Below are positions 8,009 to 16,177 of a stretch of DNA of 64,000 nucleotides, piece by piece. The notes below the pieces were generated by a model. That model made no database searches and was not told where the DNA came from. It was given only the letters and a program-made list of their open reading frames with translations. Position 1 is the first letter of the stretch. Every line of letters begins with the position of its first letter. The DNA comes from Pseudonocardiaceae bacterium (lineage in GTDB: Bacteria > Actinomycetota > Actinomycetes > Mycobacteriales > Pseudonocardiaceae). Location of the stretch: the NCBI GenBank assembly GCA_009379845.1, contig WHSZ01000005.1, positions 62,001 to 126,000 of the forward strand, written 5' to 3'. A program made the translations under genes and the position numbers.

Positions 8009-8301
8009 GTTTCGCTGTGGTCCTCGTCGTCATCCGCGGTCACCCAATTCAACGGGCGCGCGTTGCCTTCCGCCGCATCGGCGAGGCCACGGAACAGTGA
8101 GGCCCGCAGCTCATCGTTTTCCCAGACGAGCAGTTCGCGCTGCGGAATACTGGCAAGCGGGGTGAGCAAGATGGCGCCGTCAGCGTTCCTCGACACGGCG
8201 TAGCGATCGTTCTTGTGCGCTCCCGCCTTGCCTACCGCCACTCGTGCACGTTCATCCGCGACCACTTCGGTGACCGGGTGGAAGCCTTCCAGTGTCGTCA
8301 T
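8005..8301 (-). CDS. Putative antitoxin of the 7.7-8.3 kb pair
   Basis: A 98-residue protein with a strong GGAGG ribosome site 6 bases before its ATG. The middle part (KNDRYAVSRNADGAILLTPLASIPQRELLVWENDELRASL) resembles small antitoxins in which a strand-rich N-terminal part binds DNA or self-associates; the C-terminus is acidic (ADDDEDHSET), as expected for binding a basic toxin. Translationally coupled to the downstream toxin-like gene. An in-frame extension upstream to 8649 exists but lacks a ribosome site and looks noncoding. Confidence 0.55.
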   Translation of the reverse strand: MTTLEGFHPVTEVVADERARVAVGKAGAHKNDRYAVSRNADGAILLTPLASIPQRELLVWENDELRASLFRGLADAAEGNARPLNWVTADDDEDHSET

Positions 8302-8648
8302 GTCGCCTCCTTGCTGACCCTTCCATGGTAGACACCGGTGGGTAAGTGGGCAATACCCACGAATTCGGGTAGGCGAAAGTACGCCAGTGCTCCATACGCG
8401 ATCGTGGCTGCCAGGGCTCTTGTACTCGGCGTAGCGGCGGGCGGTGGCGGACTTGCCGTTGGCGGTGGCGCGACAGGAACCGTTGGCAGTGTCGTTTCGC
8501 AGGCCAGAGTGTTCGACGCCGCAGGTACAGGCCTTCTTCATCGCCTCACGGTGCCGATCACTGCGCCGCATCCGGCTCACGCTGGACGACGCGAGCGGGA
8601 ACTCGATGGTGGTGTGGGTGGCGTGGGTTCGCATGCCGAACGGGGACA
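8302..8648. other. Gene-poor stretch upstream of the toxin-antitoxin pair
   Basis: No convincing gene. Several overlapping open frames exist on both strands but none has a ribosome site with family-like protein sequence. Base composition is somewhat less GC-rich than the flanking core genes. It presumably carries the antitoxin promoter and may be decayed mobile DNA; no transposase motif or terminal inverted repeat was recognised. Confidence 0.4.
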
Positions 8649-8900
8649 ATGGCGGCCGCGCTCAAGCGCCTCGTCGACACGGATGGCACCGGCAACGTGG
8701 CGCCGATTGGAATCAGGGAACTGCAAGCGCAGGGAATCACGATCACCGGTGAGCACTACCGGTCGCGATGGGATCGATCACTCGTCGTCATAGCTGAGGC
8801 CGAGCCCGCTACCGGCACACCGAGCAACGAGGTTCTCGACGGAGCGGCGTTCGTCGCATCCCGGTTTCCCCGGCCCGGGCCGGGCGGCGGTTACCCTTGA
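8649..8900 (+). CDS. Small hypothetical protein, doubtful
   Basis: An 83-codon frame with GGGG shortly before the ATG. The product (IGIRELQAQGITITGEHY and so on) matches nothing I recognise and ends in a low-complexity Pro/Gly tail. It lies in the island-like stretch just before the dus-derived fragment. It may be a real small gene or a remnant. Confidence 0.25.
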   Translation: MAAALKRLVDTDGTGNVAPIGIRELQAQGITITGEHYRSRWDRSLVVIAEAEPATGTPSNEVLDGAAFVASRFPRPGPGGGYP

Positions 8901-8910
8901 CCCGTGGCGC

Positions 8911-8940
8911 CACGCGCTTCATGCAGCTCTACGGCGTCGA
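8911..8940 (+). repeat. Fragment duplicated from inside dus, possible attachment-site remnant
   Basis: These 30 bases match 9694-9723 inside the intact dus gene at 28 positions, with the last 21 bases identical. In the matching frame both encode MQLYGV. Such a short copy of a conserved gene at the edge of a gene-poor, toxin-antitoxin-bearing stretch is what is left when an element integrates into a gene. No integrase is present here. Confidence 0.5.
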
Positions 8941-9034
8941 ACGGCGTGGCGATGCCTATCCCACGCCATAACGAACTGGGCGAGGTCTTCGCTGTTGACA
9001 TCTTCAAGGAGTGCGAGGGCATCTTGGGGAAGGG

Positions 9035-9424
9035 ATGGTGGAAGAAGTGAAGACCTACCACGCCGAAGTCAGCCGCGACGGGAAGTTCTGGCTCATCCGA
9101 GTCCGCGAGATCGATCGATCGACCCAAGCTCTCCGTTACAAAGACGTCACAACGATGGCGAGCGAACTCATCGAGATCATGGAAGACCTTCGCAGCGACG
9201 AGTACGACCTTCACCTCGATGTGCATCTGCCGAGTTCGGTAAAGGACCACCAGGCTCGCGCCGAAGTCCTACGAGAGGAAGCTCAACGCAAACAGGCGGA
9301 AGCGGCCGCCGAAAGCCGCGCGGCGGTGCAAGAACTGCTCGCACTCGGGCTCTCGCAGCGCGAAGCGGGCGACGTTCTCGGCGTCTCGTTCCAGCGTGTC
9401 AACCAGCTCGCCAAGTCATCCTGA
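9035..9424 (+). CDS. HicB-like protein with C-terminal helix-turn-helix
   Basis: About 129 residues. The N-terminal part (TYHAEVSRDGKFWLIRVREIDRST) resembles the degraded RNase H-like fold of HicB antitoxins; a charged coiled-coil (REEAQRKQAEAAAESRAAVQ) leads to a C-terminal HTH (LSQREAGDVLGVSFQRVNQL). HicB proteins normally neutralise a small HicA RNA-cleaving toxin, but no hicA-like gene adjoins, so this is an orphan or a stand-alone regulator. The start is uncertain: ATG 9035, GTG 9038 and GTG 9047 are all possible. It lies between the two dus-related repeats. Confidence 0.55.
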   Translation: MVEEVKTYHAEVSRDGKFWLIRVREIDRSTQALRYKDVTTMASELIEIMEDLRSDEYDLHLDVHLPSSVKDHQARAEVLREEAQRKQAEAAAESRAAVQELLALGLSQREAGDVLGVSFQRVNQLAKSS

Positions 9425-9463
9425 CCCGGGCCCCATCGCTCCTGGTCAGCGTCATCGGCGACA

Positions 9464-10612
9464 ATGGAGGGCGTGACCGCGCCGTTGAGCAGGCCAGCGC
9501 TGACGATCGGCCCGTACCGGGTCGATCCCCCGGTCGTGCTCGCGCCCATGGCTGGCATCACCAACCTGGCCTTCCGCCGGCTGTGCCGCGAGTACGGGGC
9601 GGGCCTCTACGTCTGCGAGATGATCACCGCACGCGCCGTCGTTGAGCGCAACGAGAAAACGCTGCACATGATGGGCTTCGACGACGGCGAGTACCCGCGC
9701 TCCATGCAGCTCTACGGCGTCGACCCAGCCACCATGGCGGAAGCGGTCAAGATCATCCTCGGGGAGGGCTGGGCCGACCACATCGACACCAACTGGGGCT
9801 GCCCGGTCGCCAAGGTGACCCGCAAGGGCGGCGGGGCCGCGCTGCCGTTCAAGCGCCGGCTGTTCGGCGACATCATCGCCGCCTGCGTGCGAGCGGCCGA
9901 ACCCGCCGGGGTGCCAGTCACCGCGAAGTTCCGGATCGGCATCGACGACGAGCACCACACCTACCTGGACGCCGGCCGGATCGCCGAGGCCGAAGGCGCC
10001 GCCGCGGTGTCCCTGCACGCGCGCACCGCCGCGCAGCGCTACTCCGGGCAGGCCGACTGGGAGCACATCGCCCGGCTCAAGGAAGCCGTCTCGACGATCC
10101 CGGTACTGGGCAACGGCGACATCTTCGCCGCGGACGACGCGCTGGCCATGATGGACAAGACCGGCTGCGACGGGGTGATCGTCGGCCGCGGCTGCCTCGG
10201 CAGGCCCTGGCTGTTCGGCGAACTCGAAGCCGCCTTCACCGGTTGCCCAGCCCCGCAACCGCCCGACCTCGGCGGTGTCGCGGCGGTGCTGCGCCGGCAC
10301 GCCGAACTGCTCATCCAGCACGACGGCGAGCAGAAGGCCATGCGCGACCTGCGCAAACACATGGCGTGGTACTTCATGGGCTTCCCGATCGGCTCGGAAC
10401 TCCGCCGCCGCTTCGGGCTGGTCACCAGCCTCGGCGAGCTCGACGACCTGATCGCCGAGCTCGACCATGACGCGCCGTTCCCCGCCGATGCCGAGGGACC
10501 ACGTGGCCGGCAGGGCTCCCCCGGCAAGGTCACGCTCCCCGACGGCTGGCTGGACGACCCCGACGACCCGGGTGTCCCGGAGGGCGCTGACCTGATGCAC
10601 AGCGGCGGCTAG
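9464..10612 (+). CDS. dusB: tRNA-dihydrouridine synthase (DusB family)
   Basis: A 382-residue FMN enzyme that reduces uridines in the D-loop of tRNA with NADPH. The flavin-binding start LAPMAGITNLAFRRLCREYG, the active-site Cys in NWGCPVAKVTRKGGGAAL, the strand VPVTAKFRIG and the phosphate-binding block DGVIVGRGCLGRPWLF are all in the usual order. A C-terminal extension carries RKHMAWYFMGF, as in DusB relatives. Bases 9694-9723 near the N-terminus are duplicated upstream at 8911-8940; the gene itself looks complete. ATG 9464 is taken as the start; GGAGG sits inside the first codons. Confidence 0.92.
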   Translation: MEGVTAPLSRPALTIGPYRVDPPVVLAPMAGITNLAFRRLCREYGAGLYVCEMITARAVVERNEKTLHMMGFDDGEYPRSMQLYGVDPATMAEAVKIILGEGWADHIDTNWGCPVAKVTRKGGGAALPFKRRLFGDIIAACVRAAEPAGVPVTAKFRIGIDDEHHTYLDAGRIAEAEGAAAVSLHARTAAQRYSGQADWEHIARLKEAVSTIPVLGNGDIFAADDALAMMDKTGCDGVIVGRGCLGRPWLFGELEAAFTGCPAPQPPDLGGVAAVLRRHAELLIQHDGEQKAMRDLRKHMAWYFMGFPIGSELRRRFGLVTSLGELDDLIAELDHDAPFPADAEGPRGRQGSPGKVTLPDGWLDDPDDPGVPEGADLMHSGG

Positions 10613-10624
10613 CCACTCCAGCCG

Positions 10625-10647
10625 GTGAGGGGCTGGTGCTTCCTCAC
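10625..10647. terminator. Possible hairpin between dus and the TetR gene
   Basis: GTGAGG (10625-10630) pairs with CCTCAC (10642-10647) over an 11-base loop, between two convergent genes. The stem is short and has no T-run, as is common in actinobacteria, so this is only a plausible bidirectional terminator. Confidence 0.3.
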
Positions 10648-10669
10648 GGCACGTCCGACGCGGCCGGCG

Positions 10670-11353
10670 TCAGGGAGATTCGCCACCCGGAATCGATCTC
10701 GCGAGGCCGTCCAGGATCAGGTTGAGCCCGAAATCGAACTCGTTACCGAAGTCGTAGCCGGGCTGCAGGACATGCTCGGTCGCCATCTCGACGAGGTATG
10801 GGTACTCGTCGGCGGGGAACTGCCGCATCATGGGTTCGGTAACCTCGGCGACGGTTGTGTTGCCGTCAAAGGGCAGCGTGGCCTCTTGCAGCGCGAATCC
10901 GTACACGTAGCTGTCCAGCAGGGCGTAGGTGTGCGCGCTCATCTCAACCGAGAAGCCCGCGGCGCGCAGCGCACCGAGGATCGCCTCATGGTGTCGCAGC
11001 GTCTCGGGGCCGGGGGTGGTTCGGGACTCCATGAGCCCGATCGCCCACGGATGGCACCGCAGCACCCGGCGGGCCGAAGTCGCTCGCCTGCGTATCTCCG
11101 ATCGCCAGTCGCCGTCGGCAGACGGTAGTTCGATCTCGCTGAAGACGAGATCGACGATGCCGTCGAGAATCTCGTCCTTGTTGGCGACGTGGTGGTAGAC
11201 CGACATCGGCTTGACGCCAAGTTCTTGGGCCAGCGAGCGGATCGTCAGCGATCCGATTCCCCCCGCGTCGGCGATCGCGACCGCACCGCGCAACACCCGT
11301 TCCCGGCTGAGCGGAGTGCGTTCCTGGGGGCCTTCGCGTACTGGCTTCGGCAT
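10670..11353 (-). CDS. TetR-family transcriptional repressor
   Basis: A 227-residue TetR/AcrR regulator. The HTH spans about residues 20-60, with the recognition helix in LAQELGVKPMSVYHHVANKDEILDGIVD; the sequence resembles the TetR class with a TetR_C-type ligand domain (RRVLRCHPWAIGLMESR and following). It is transcribed away from the NAD(P)H oxidoreductase gene, with two identical 13-base palindromes between them, so it very probably represses both itself and that gene until a small ligand binds. The ligand is unknown. Confidence 0.88.
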   Translation of the reverse strand: MPKPVREGPQERTPLSRERVLRGAVAIADAGGIGSLTIRSLAQELGVKPMSVYHHVANKDEILDGIVDLVFSEIELPSADGDWRSEIRRRATSARRVLRCHPWAIGLMESRTTPGPETLRHHEAILGALRAAGFSVEMSAHTYALLDSYVYGFALQEATLPFDGNTTVAEVTEPMMRQFPADEYPYLVEMATEHVLQPGYDFGNEFDFGLNLILDGLARSIPGGESP

Positions 11354-11377
11354 CTCGCTCCCGGACGATAGCGGTTT

Positions 11378-11412
11378 CGTACTAAGTACGATAGCCTGTC
11401 GTACTAAGTACG
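11378..11412. promoter_or_regulatory. Twin operators of the TetR regulator
   Basis: Two identical copies of CGTACTAAGTACG (11378-11390 and 11400-11412), each a perfect palindrome about a central base, spaced 22 bases apart, about two helical turns. They lie between the divergent TetR and oxidoreductase genes, 24 bases from the first and 36 bases from the second start. Two dimers bound on the same DNA face would cover both promoters. Confidence 0.8.
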
Positions 11413-11448
11413 GTGGGCGCGGCCCATCGGATTCGGAGGGAACAGATC

Positions 11449-12492
11449 ATGGGATCTGAAGGGCAGGCCGCGATGGGCGGCGACGTGAACATTCCGACCG
11501 CGGAACCGACGATGCGGGCCATCGTGCACGACACCTACGGCCCCGCCGACGTGCTGCGCCTCGCGCGGATCGCGCGGCGCAGCACGTCCGAGGTCGCCGC
11601 GAACGAGGTGCTCATCCGCGTGCACGCGGCGGGTCTCGATCGGGGCGCGTGGCACGTGATGACGGGCCGGCCGTACCTGATCCGCCTCGGTTTCGGGATC
11701 CGTAGACCGAAGAACCCGGTGCCCGGGCGGGAAGTCGCCGGCACGGTCGTCGCGGTCGGTTCGGCGGTGACCAGGTTCGCCGAGGGTGACGAGGTGTTCG
11801 GGATCGGCGAGGGCTGTTTCGCCGAGTACACCGTGGCTCGCGAGGACAAGCTCGTCCGCAAGCCGGCGAGTATCTCCTTCGAGCAGGCCGCGGTTGTCCC
11901 GATCTCAGGACTCACCGCCCTGCAGGGTCTCCGCGACGTCGGCCGCGTCGAGCAGGGGCAGCAAGTGTTGATCACCGGTGCCTCCGGTGGGGTCGGCAGC
12001 TATGCCGTGCAACTAGCCAAGGCATACGGGGCGGAGGTCACCGGCGTGTGCGGCACCTCGACGATGGATCTGGTGCGATCCCTCGGCGCCGACCACGTCC
12101 TCGACTACACCAGGGACGATTTCGCCGATGGGGTGCATCGTTACGACCTGATCCTCGACATGGCGGGCAATCCCACCCTGTCGCGGCTGCGTCGCGCGCT
12201 CGCGCCAGCCGGGACGGCCGTCATCGGCGGCGGAGAGAAGGCCGGCGGCAAGCTGCTGGGAGGGGTCGACCGGCCGTTGCGCGCTTCAGCCTTGTCACTG
12301 TTCGTACGTCAACGGCTGACCATGTTCATCGCCACCGAGCGCGCGGCCCACCTCGAGCGGCTCGTCGAGTTCATCGAGGCGGGCACGGTGACCCCGACCA
12401 TCGGCAGGACCTACTCGCTGGATCAAGTCCCAGAGGCCATGCGCCACCTCGAAGCCGGTAAGACACGAGGAAAGCTCGCCATCGCGATCTGA
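11449..12492 (+). CDS. NAD(P)-dependent zinc-less alcohol dehydrogenase / quinone reductase (MDR family)
   Basis: A 347-residue medium-chain dehydrogenase/reductase. The N-terminal GroES-like domain ends near PGREVAGTVVAVGSAVTRFAEGDEVFG, and the NADP-binding motif ITGASGGVGSYAVQLAK lies around residues 172-188. The catalytic zinc ligands of true alcohol dehydrogenases are absent, so it probably reduces quinones or enones with NADPH. The ATG at 11449 is chosen for its GGAGGG site 8 bases upstream; an earlier GTG at 11413 would sit beside the second operator. Probably repressed by the divergent TetR protein. Confidence 0.88.
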   Translation: MGSEGQAAMGGDVNIPTAEPTMRAIVHDTYGPADVLRLARIARRSTSEVAANEVLIRVHAAGLDRGAWHVMTGRPYLIRLGFGIRRPKNPVPGREVAGTVVAVGSAVTRFAEGDEVFGIGEGCFAEYTVAREDKLVRKPASISFEQAAVVPISGLTALQGLRDVGRVEQGQQVLITGASGGVGSYAVQLAKAYGAEVTGVCGTSTMDLVRSLGADHVLDYTRDDFADGVHRYDLILDMAGNPTLSRLRRALAPAGTAVIGGGEKAGGKLLGGVDRPLRASALSLFVRQRLTMFIATERAAHLERLVEFIEAGTVTPTIGRTYSLDQVPEAMRHLEAGKTRGKLAIAI

Positions 12493-12539
12493 GCGACGTC
12501 GCCGTCCCTGACCCACGCCGCTTCGGGGCAACTCCTGTG

Positions 12540-14177
12540 CTAACCGGAACAGACCAGTTCCACGTCCCCAGCCGGGTCGTCGGCCGTGCCCTCGGTGGGG
12601 TCGTCGGCCGCGCCATCGGCAAGGTCGTCGGACGCGTCCTGGACAGCGTCGCCGGCGCCGGGCTGCTGCCCGTACGGCCGGATGTGCCGCAGCACCAGGG
12701 CAACCGGAACGGCCACCGCGATGAAGACCACCGCGCCGAGCACGGCGACGATGTTCAGGCCGGCGGTGAACGCCTCCCGTGCGGGCGCCAGCAGGTCGGC
12801 GGCCAGCGAAGCAGGCAGCTGCTCGGCAACCGACACCGCACCGTTGATGCTCTCCTTCGCGGCTTCCGCCGCGTCGCCAGGAACCGACGGCGGTACCACC
12901 ATCTGGTCGCGGTACACCGCGGTGCCGATGCTGCCGAGCGCGGCGATACCGAGCGCGATGCCGAACTCGCCACTGGTTTCCGACATCGACGCCGCCGAAC
13001 CGGCCTTCTCCGGCGGGGCGGAACCGACAACCAGATCGGTGCCAAGCGCGGTCGGCAACGCGATGCCGACGCTGGCAAGCAGGAACCCGGCGACCAGGAA
13101 CGTCAACCCGCCGACGCTGTTCACCTGGGTCAGCAGCAGGAGGCCGATCGCGGCGATCACCAGCCCGGCCGACATGACGTATGCCGGGCGGAAGCGGCGC
13201 GCCAGGTGCGGAGCCAGCAGCGAGCTGGCGATCATCGCGAGGCACTGCGGCACCAGCCACAGCCCCGCCCGCAACGGCGAGAGGCCCTCAACCATCTGCA
13301 GGAACAGCGGGATGAACAGGAACGTCCCGCCCATGATGACGCCGGCGAACAGCATGCTGCCCAACGTGGTGCTGAACGTACGGTTCCCGAACAGCCGCAG
13401 ATCCAGCAGCGGATCGGCGAGCCTGCGCTGCCGCCGCACGAACACCACGCCAACGGCCACGCCGACCACGATCGCCAGGCTCGGCACCGTGCCGAACCCG
13501 TCCTTGGCGACCTCCTTGAGGCCGTAGATGATCGGCAGCACGGTCGCGAGGGACAGGGCCACGCTACGCAGGTCCAGCTTGCCGGCCGCGGTGTCACGGT
13601 ACTCGGGCAGCAGCATCGGCGCGGCCACCACCAGCAGCACCATCACCGGTACGCCGAGCAGGAAGACCGAGCCCCACCAGAACAACTCCAGCATGGCGCC
13701 ACCGATCAGCGGGCCGACCGCGGTGCCGACCAGGAAGCAGCTCATCCACACCGAGATGGCCACCGCCCGCTGCTTGGGGTCGCGGAACATGTTGCTGATC
13801 AGCGCCAAGGTGGAGGGCATCAGGGTCGCGCCGGCGATCCCCAGCAGCGCGCGGGTGACGATCAGCATCTCGGCACTGACCGAGTAGGCGGCGAGCACCG
13901 AGACGACGCCGAACGTGGCCGCCCCGATCAGCAGCAGCTTCCGGCGGCCGATCCGGTCGCCGAGGGTGCCCATCGTGACCAGGAAACCGGCGATCATGAA
14001 CCCGTAGATATCCATGATCCACAGCGACTGGGTGCTGCTGGCGCCCAGATCAGCACTCAGGTGCGGCAGCGCCAGGAACAGCACGCTCATGTCCAGTGAC
14101 AGCAACAAGGTGGGCAGTGCCAGCACGGCTAGCCCGATCCACTCCCGTCGCCCCGCCCCCAACGTCGTCGCATCCAT
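12540..14177 (-). CDS. MFS multidrug efflux transporter (DHA2, 14-TM)
   Basis: A 545-residue transporter of the QacA/EmrB/SmvA class with 14 predicted membrane helices. Signature parts are LDMSVLFLALPHLSADLG in helix 1, the loop GTLGDRIGRRKLLL (motif A), and motif C in helix 5 (SCFLVGTAVGPLIGGAML). The C-terminal tail, about 45 residues, is acidic and repeats DDxA-type units (DDLADGAADDPTEGTADDPAGD), which is unusual for the family. The ATG at 14177 has GGGGAGG upstream. Proton-driven export of cationic drugs is the family role; the substrate is not known. It is not obviously controlled by the TetR gene, which lies beyond the oxidoreductase gene. Confidence 0.88.
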   Translation of the reverse strand: MDATTLGAGRREWIGLAVLALPTLLLSLDMSVLFLALPHLSADLGASSTQSLWIMDIYGFMIAGFLVTMGTLGDRIGRRKLLLIGAATFGVVSVLAAYSVSAEMLIVTRALLGIAGATLMPSTLALISNMFRDPKQRAVAISVWMSCFLVGTAVGPLIGGAMLELFWWGSVFLLGVPVMVLLVVAAPMLLPEYRDTAAGKLDLRSVALSLATVLPIIYGLKEVAKDGFGTVPSLAIVVGVAVGVVFVRRQRRLADPLLDLRLFGNRTFSTTLGSMLFAGVIMGGTFLFIPLFLQMVEGLSPLRAGLWLVPQCLAMIASSLLAPHLARRFRPAYVMSAGLVIAAIGLLLLTQVNSVGGLTFLVAGFLLASVGIALPTALGTDLVVGSAPPEKAGSAASMSETSGEFGIALGIAALGSIGTAVYRDQMVVPPSVPGDAAEAAKESINGAVSVAEQLPASLAADLLAPAREAFTAGLNIVAVLGAVVFIAVAVPVALVLRHIRPYGQQPGAGDAVQDASDDLADGAADDPTEGTADDPAGDVELVCSG

Positions 14178-14303
14178 GGGAATCCTCCCCGCTCGGCGCC
14201 CCCTGCGGGCACCTCTTACCAAGGACGTCGAAGCAGCGAACCCGGTATCGACATCCACCTCGGAAATTCGCGAGACTTCAGACTGGATCGCGACGCGCCG
14301 TTG

Positions 14304-15950
14304 TCAGGACTCGGTCGTCCGGCCGATCCGGAGCAGCACCGGGCGAGGGGTGACGACGAGTGCCTTGGCCGGGTCGACCGGGCTGGTTGTGCCGTCCAGC
14401 CGCTGGACGGCAGAGGCGCCAGCAGCTGGTGTCATCCGGGCCGTGCCCACGTGTGTCCACCAGATCAGGAACGCCTTCCCACCCCGATCAAACCGGCATT
14501 GCCACATGTTCTTCGGCAGGCCGGCCGGCGCCCCGCGGCCACACGAGTGGACCCGAGCGTCGTGCAACCACCTGCGCAGCTCCTCGACGAACAGCGCCGC
14601 TTTGGTTGGCTTCCCACCCTCCGGCTGCAGCACGAGCGGAACCTTCGCGCTACCCCAGTTGTAGAAGTACATCCGCTGGTACTGCGCATAGATGCCAGTC
14701 AGGTAGAAGCGGACCGCGTGGTCGGCGGCCAACTCGGGGCGCACCGGCCGTTGCAGCGGGATGTCGAAGCCGGACCCGGTGCTCCACAGGCCGAGGTGCG
14801 CACCCGAGCGGTGAAACGACTTGTAGACCTCGTTGGCCACGTTCAGCATCGTCTCCGGAGGATCGGACGCCTTTCGCGGGTACAGCTTCACGGCGGCGAC
14901 ATCGCAGTAGTTGTAACCGCCCAGCCGCCCGAACCGTTCCAACGCCTGCAGGGCCGCGCGATCCCACAGTTCCCCCATGGACGGGCACACCACGGTCGCG
15001 TCCGGGTCGGCGGCCCTGATCTGGCTGCTCGCCCGCCGCGTCATCTCGACCAGGGTCTCGGTGCTACCGGTGAAGAACTTCGGATGGTTGGCCATGTCCC
15101 ACAGCTCGTAGGCGTCGATCCGGCCGCGGTAGCGCTGCGCGACCCGGCGCACGAACCGATCCCAATCGGCCATGTTCCGCGGCGGGCTGGCCCGCGACCC
15201 GTCGTCGTACGGGGTGTCCGGACCGTTCGGGCTGGCCCAGTCCGGCGTGCCACCCATGGTGAACAGCACCGAGAGCCCGTCCTGGCGCGCGCTGCTGACC
15301 AGGCGGTCCACGGTCGACCAGTCGAACTGCCCGCGCCGCGGTTCGATGTTCTGCCAGCGGGTTTCCGAGTCCCACAGCCGCACCGAGCCCACGCGGAAGC
15401 TCGGCATGGTGCCGGTCGTGCTGTTCACGGTGACGCCGACGAAGCCGTCCGAGACCGGATACGGGGAGTCGGTCCACATCGGTGCCGAGATCGCGGGCGC
15501 CGCGGCGGTCACGCCGGGCGGCTCGTTCGAGTGGACCGGCTGAGCGCTCCCGTTGATCAGCGCGAACACCGCGAGTACGGCGACGACTACCGACCGGCGC
15601 CGTGCCCTCGGCTGGGCTTGCGGCCGGTTCGCCGGGCGTTCCGGCTCCGGCTCGGCCGGCTCGACAACGGCGCCGGCAGATGCCGCACGATTCGACCACG
15701 CCTGCTCCCACAGCCGGAAAAGCCTGGTTATGTCCTGCTGGTTCGCGCCGCATACCGTGGCTATTCGTTCCACGGTGCCGAAATCGGGTGGCACGCCATT
15801 GCCCGTGCAATAACGATGAATTGTCGAGCGGCTGATGTGACACTTCTTGCCGATCTGTTCGTAGCTGTAGCCGCTGCGCTGTTTCAATTCGTTGAAAAAA
15901 TCGGCCAACGGTTTGCCCGCCCCGACCTGCCGCACTTCCTGCACCCCCAT
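14304..15950 (-). CDS. Transmembrane HTH regulator with extracellular pseudo-glycoside-hydrolase domain
   Basis: A 548-residue fusion. Residues 11-80 form an XRE-type HTH (YSYEQIGKKCHISRSTIHRYCTG); 85-117 are a Pro/Arg-rich linker; 119-136 are the only membrane segment (VVVAVLAVFALINGSAQP), preceded by RARRRS, so the N-terminus is cytoplasmic. Residues 165-470 resemble a clan A (GH39/GH5-like) TIM barrel: FTMGGTPDWAS, YELWDMANHPKFFTGS, LGLWSTGSGFD, MYFYNWG. The acid/base motif WNEPN reads WDMAN (284-288) and the nucleophile position (TE) reads TG (391-392), so both catalytic Glu are gone. This looks like a sugar- or wall-sensing regulator. Start ATG 15950 has a poor ribosome site; a GTG 18 bases upstream is possible. 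Divergent from a SARP gene. Confidence 0.75.
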   Translation of the reverse strand: MGVQEVRQVGAGKPLADFFNELKQRSGYSYEQIGKKCHISRSTIHRYCTGNGVPPDFGTVERIATVCGANQQDITRLFRLWEQAWSNRAASAGAVVEPAEPEPERPANRPQAQPRARRRSVVVAVLAVFALINGSAQPVHSNEPPGVTAAAPAISAPMWTDSPYPVSDGFVGVTVNSTTGTMPSFRVGSVRLWDSETRWQNIEPRRGQFDWSTVDRLVSSARQDGLSVLFTMGGTPDWASPNGPDTPYDDGSRASPPRNMADWDRFVRRVAQRYRGRIDAYELWDMANHPKFFTGSTETLVEMTRRASSQIRAADPDATVVCPSMGELWDRAALQALERFGRLGGYNYCDVAAVKLYPRKASDPPETMLNVANEVYKSFHRSGAHLGLWSTGSGFDIPLQRPVRPELAADHAVRFYLTGIYAQYQRMYFYNWGSAKVPLVLQPEGGKPTKAALFVEELRRWLHDARVHSCGRGAPAGLPKNMWQCRFDRGGKAFLIWWTHVGTARMTPAAGASAVQRLDGTTSPVDPAKALVVTPRPVLLRIGRTTES

Positions 15951-16177
15951 ACCCCTGGAAGCCACGCTGCCTACTGTCCCACGAAAGACGCGCGCTCTGG
16001 GCGAGTTTTTCCCAAGGTGGCGCACGATCCGCAGGTCAGCGGGACAGTTCCGTCCCACCTTCCCATTCTCACCGGCACGCCTTGCCGGCCGATTTCCTCG
16101 GTGCAAGCCTTCTCTCACGGCTGGCCGGGCTGGGAACCCGGCTCCGCTTGAGTGGGATCCGAACCGAGGGGGAAAGA
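15951..16177. promoter_or_regulatory. Divergent promoter region, HTH-sensor gene and SARP gene
   Basis: 227 noncoding bases between two divergent starts. They must hold both promoters. No clear palindrome or SARP-type heptameric direct repeat was identified by eye. The GAGGGGG at 16165-16171 is the ribosome site of the SARP gene. Confidence 0.5.

Noticed and set aside
8302..8648. Possible transposase remnant
   Set aside because: No DDE or tyrosine-recombinase motif and no terminal inverted repeats could be seen; only base composition is suggestive.
9452..10600. Open frame antisense to dus
   Set aside because: Mirror of a well-supported dus gene; codon bias and protein content are those of a shadow.
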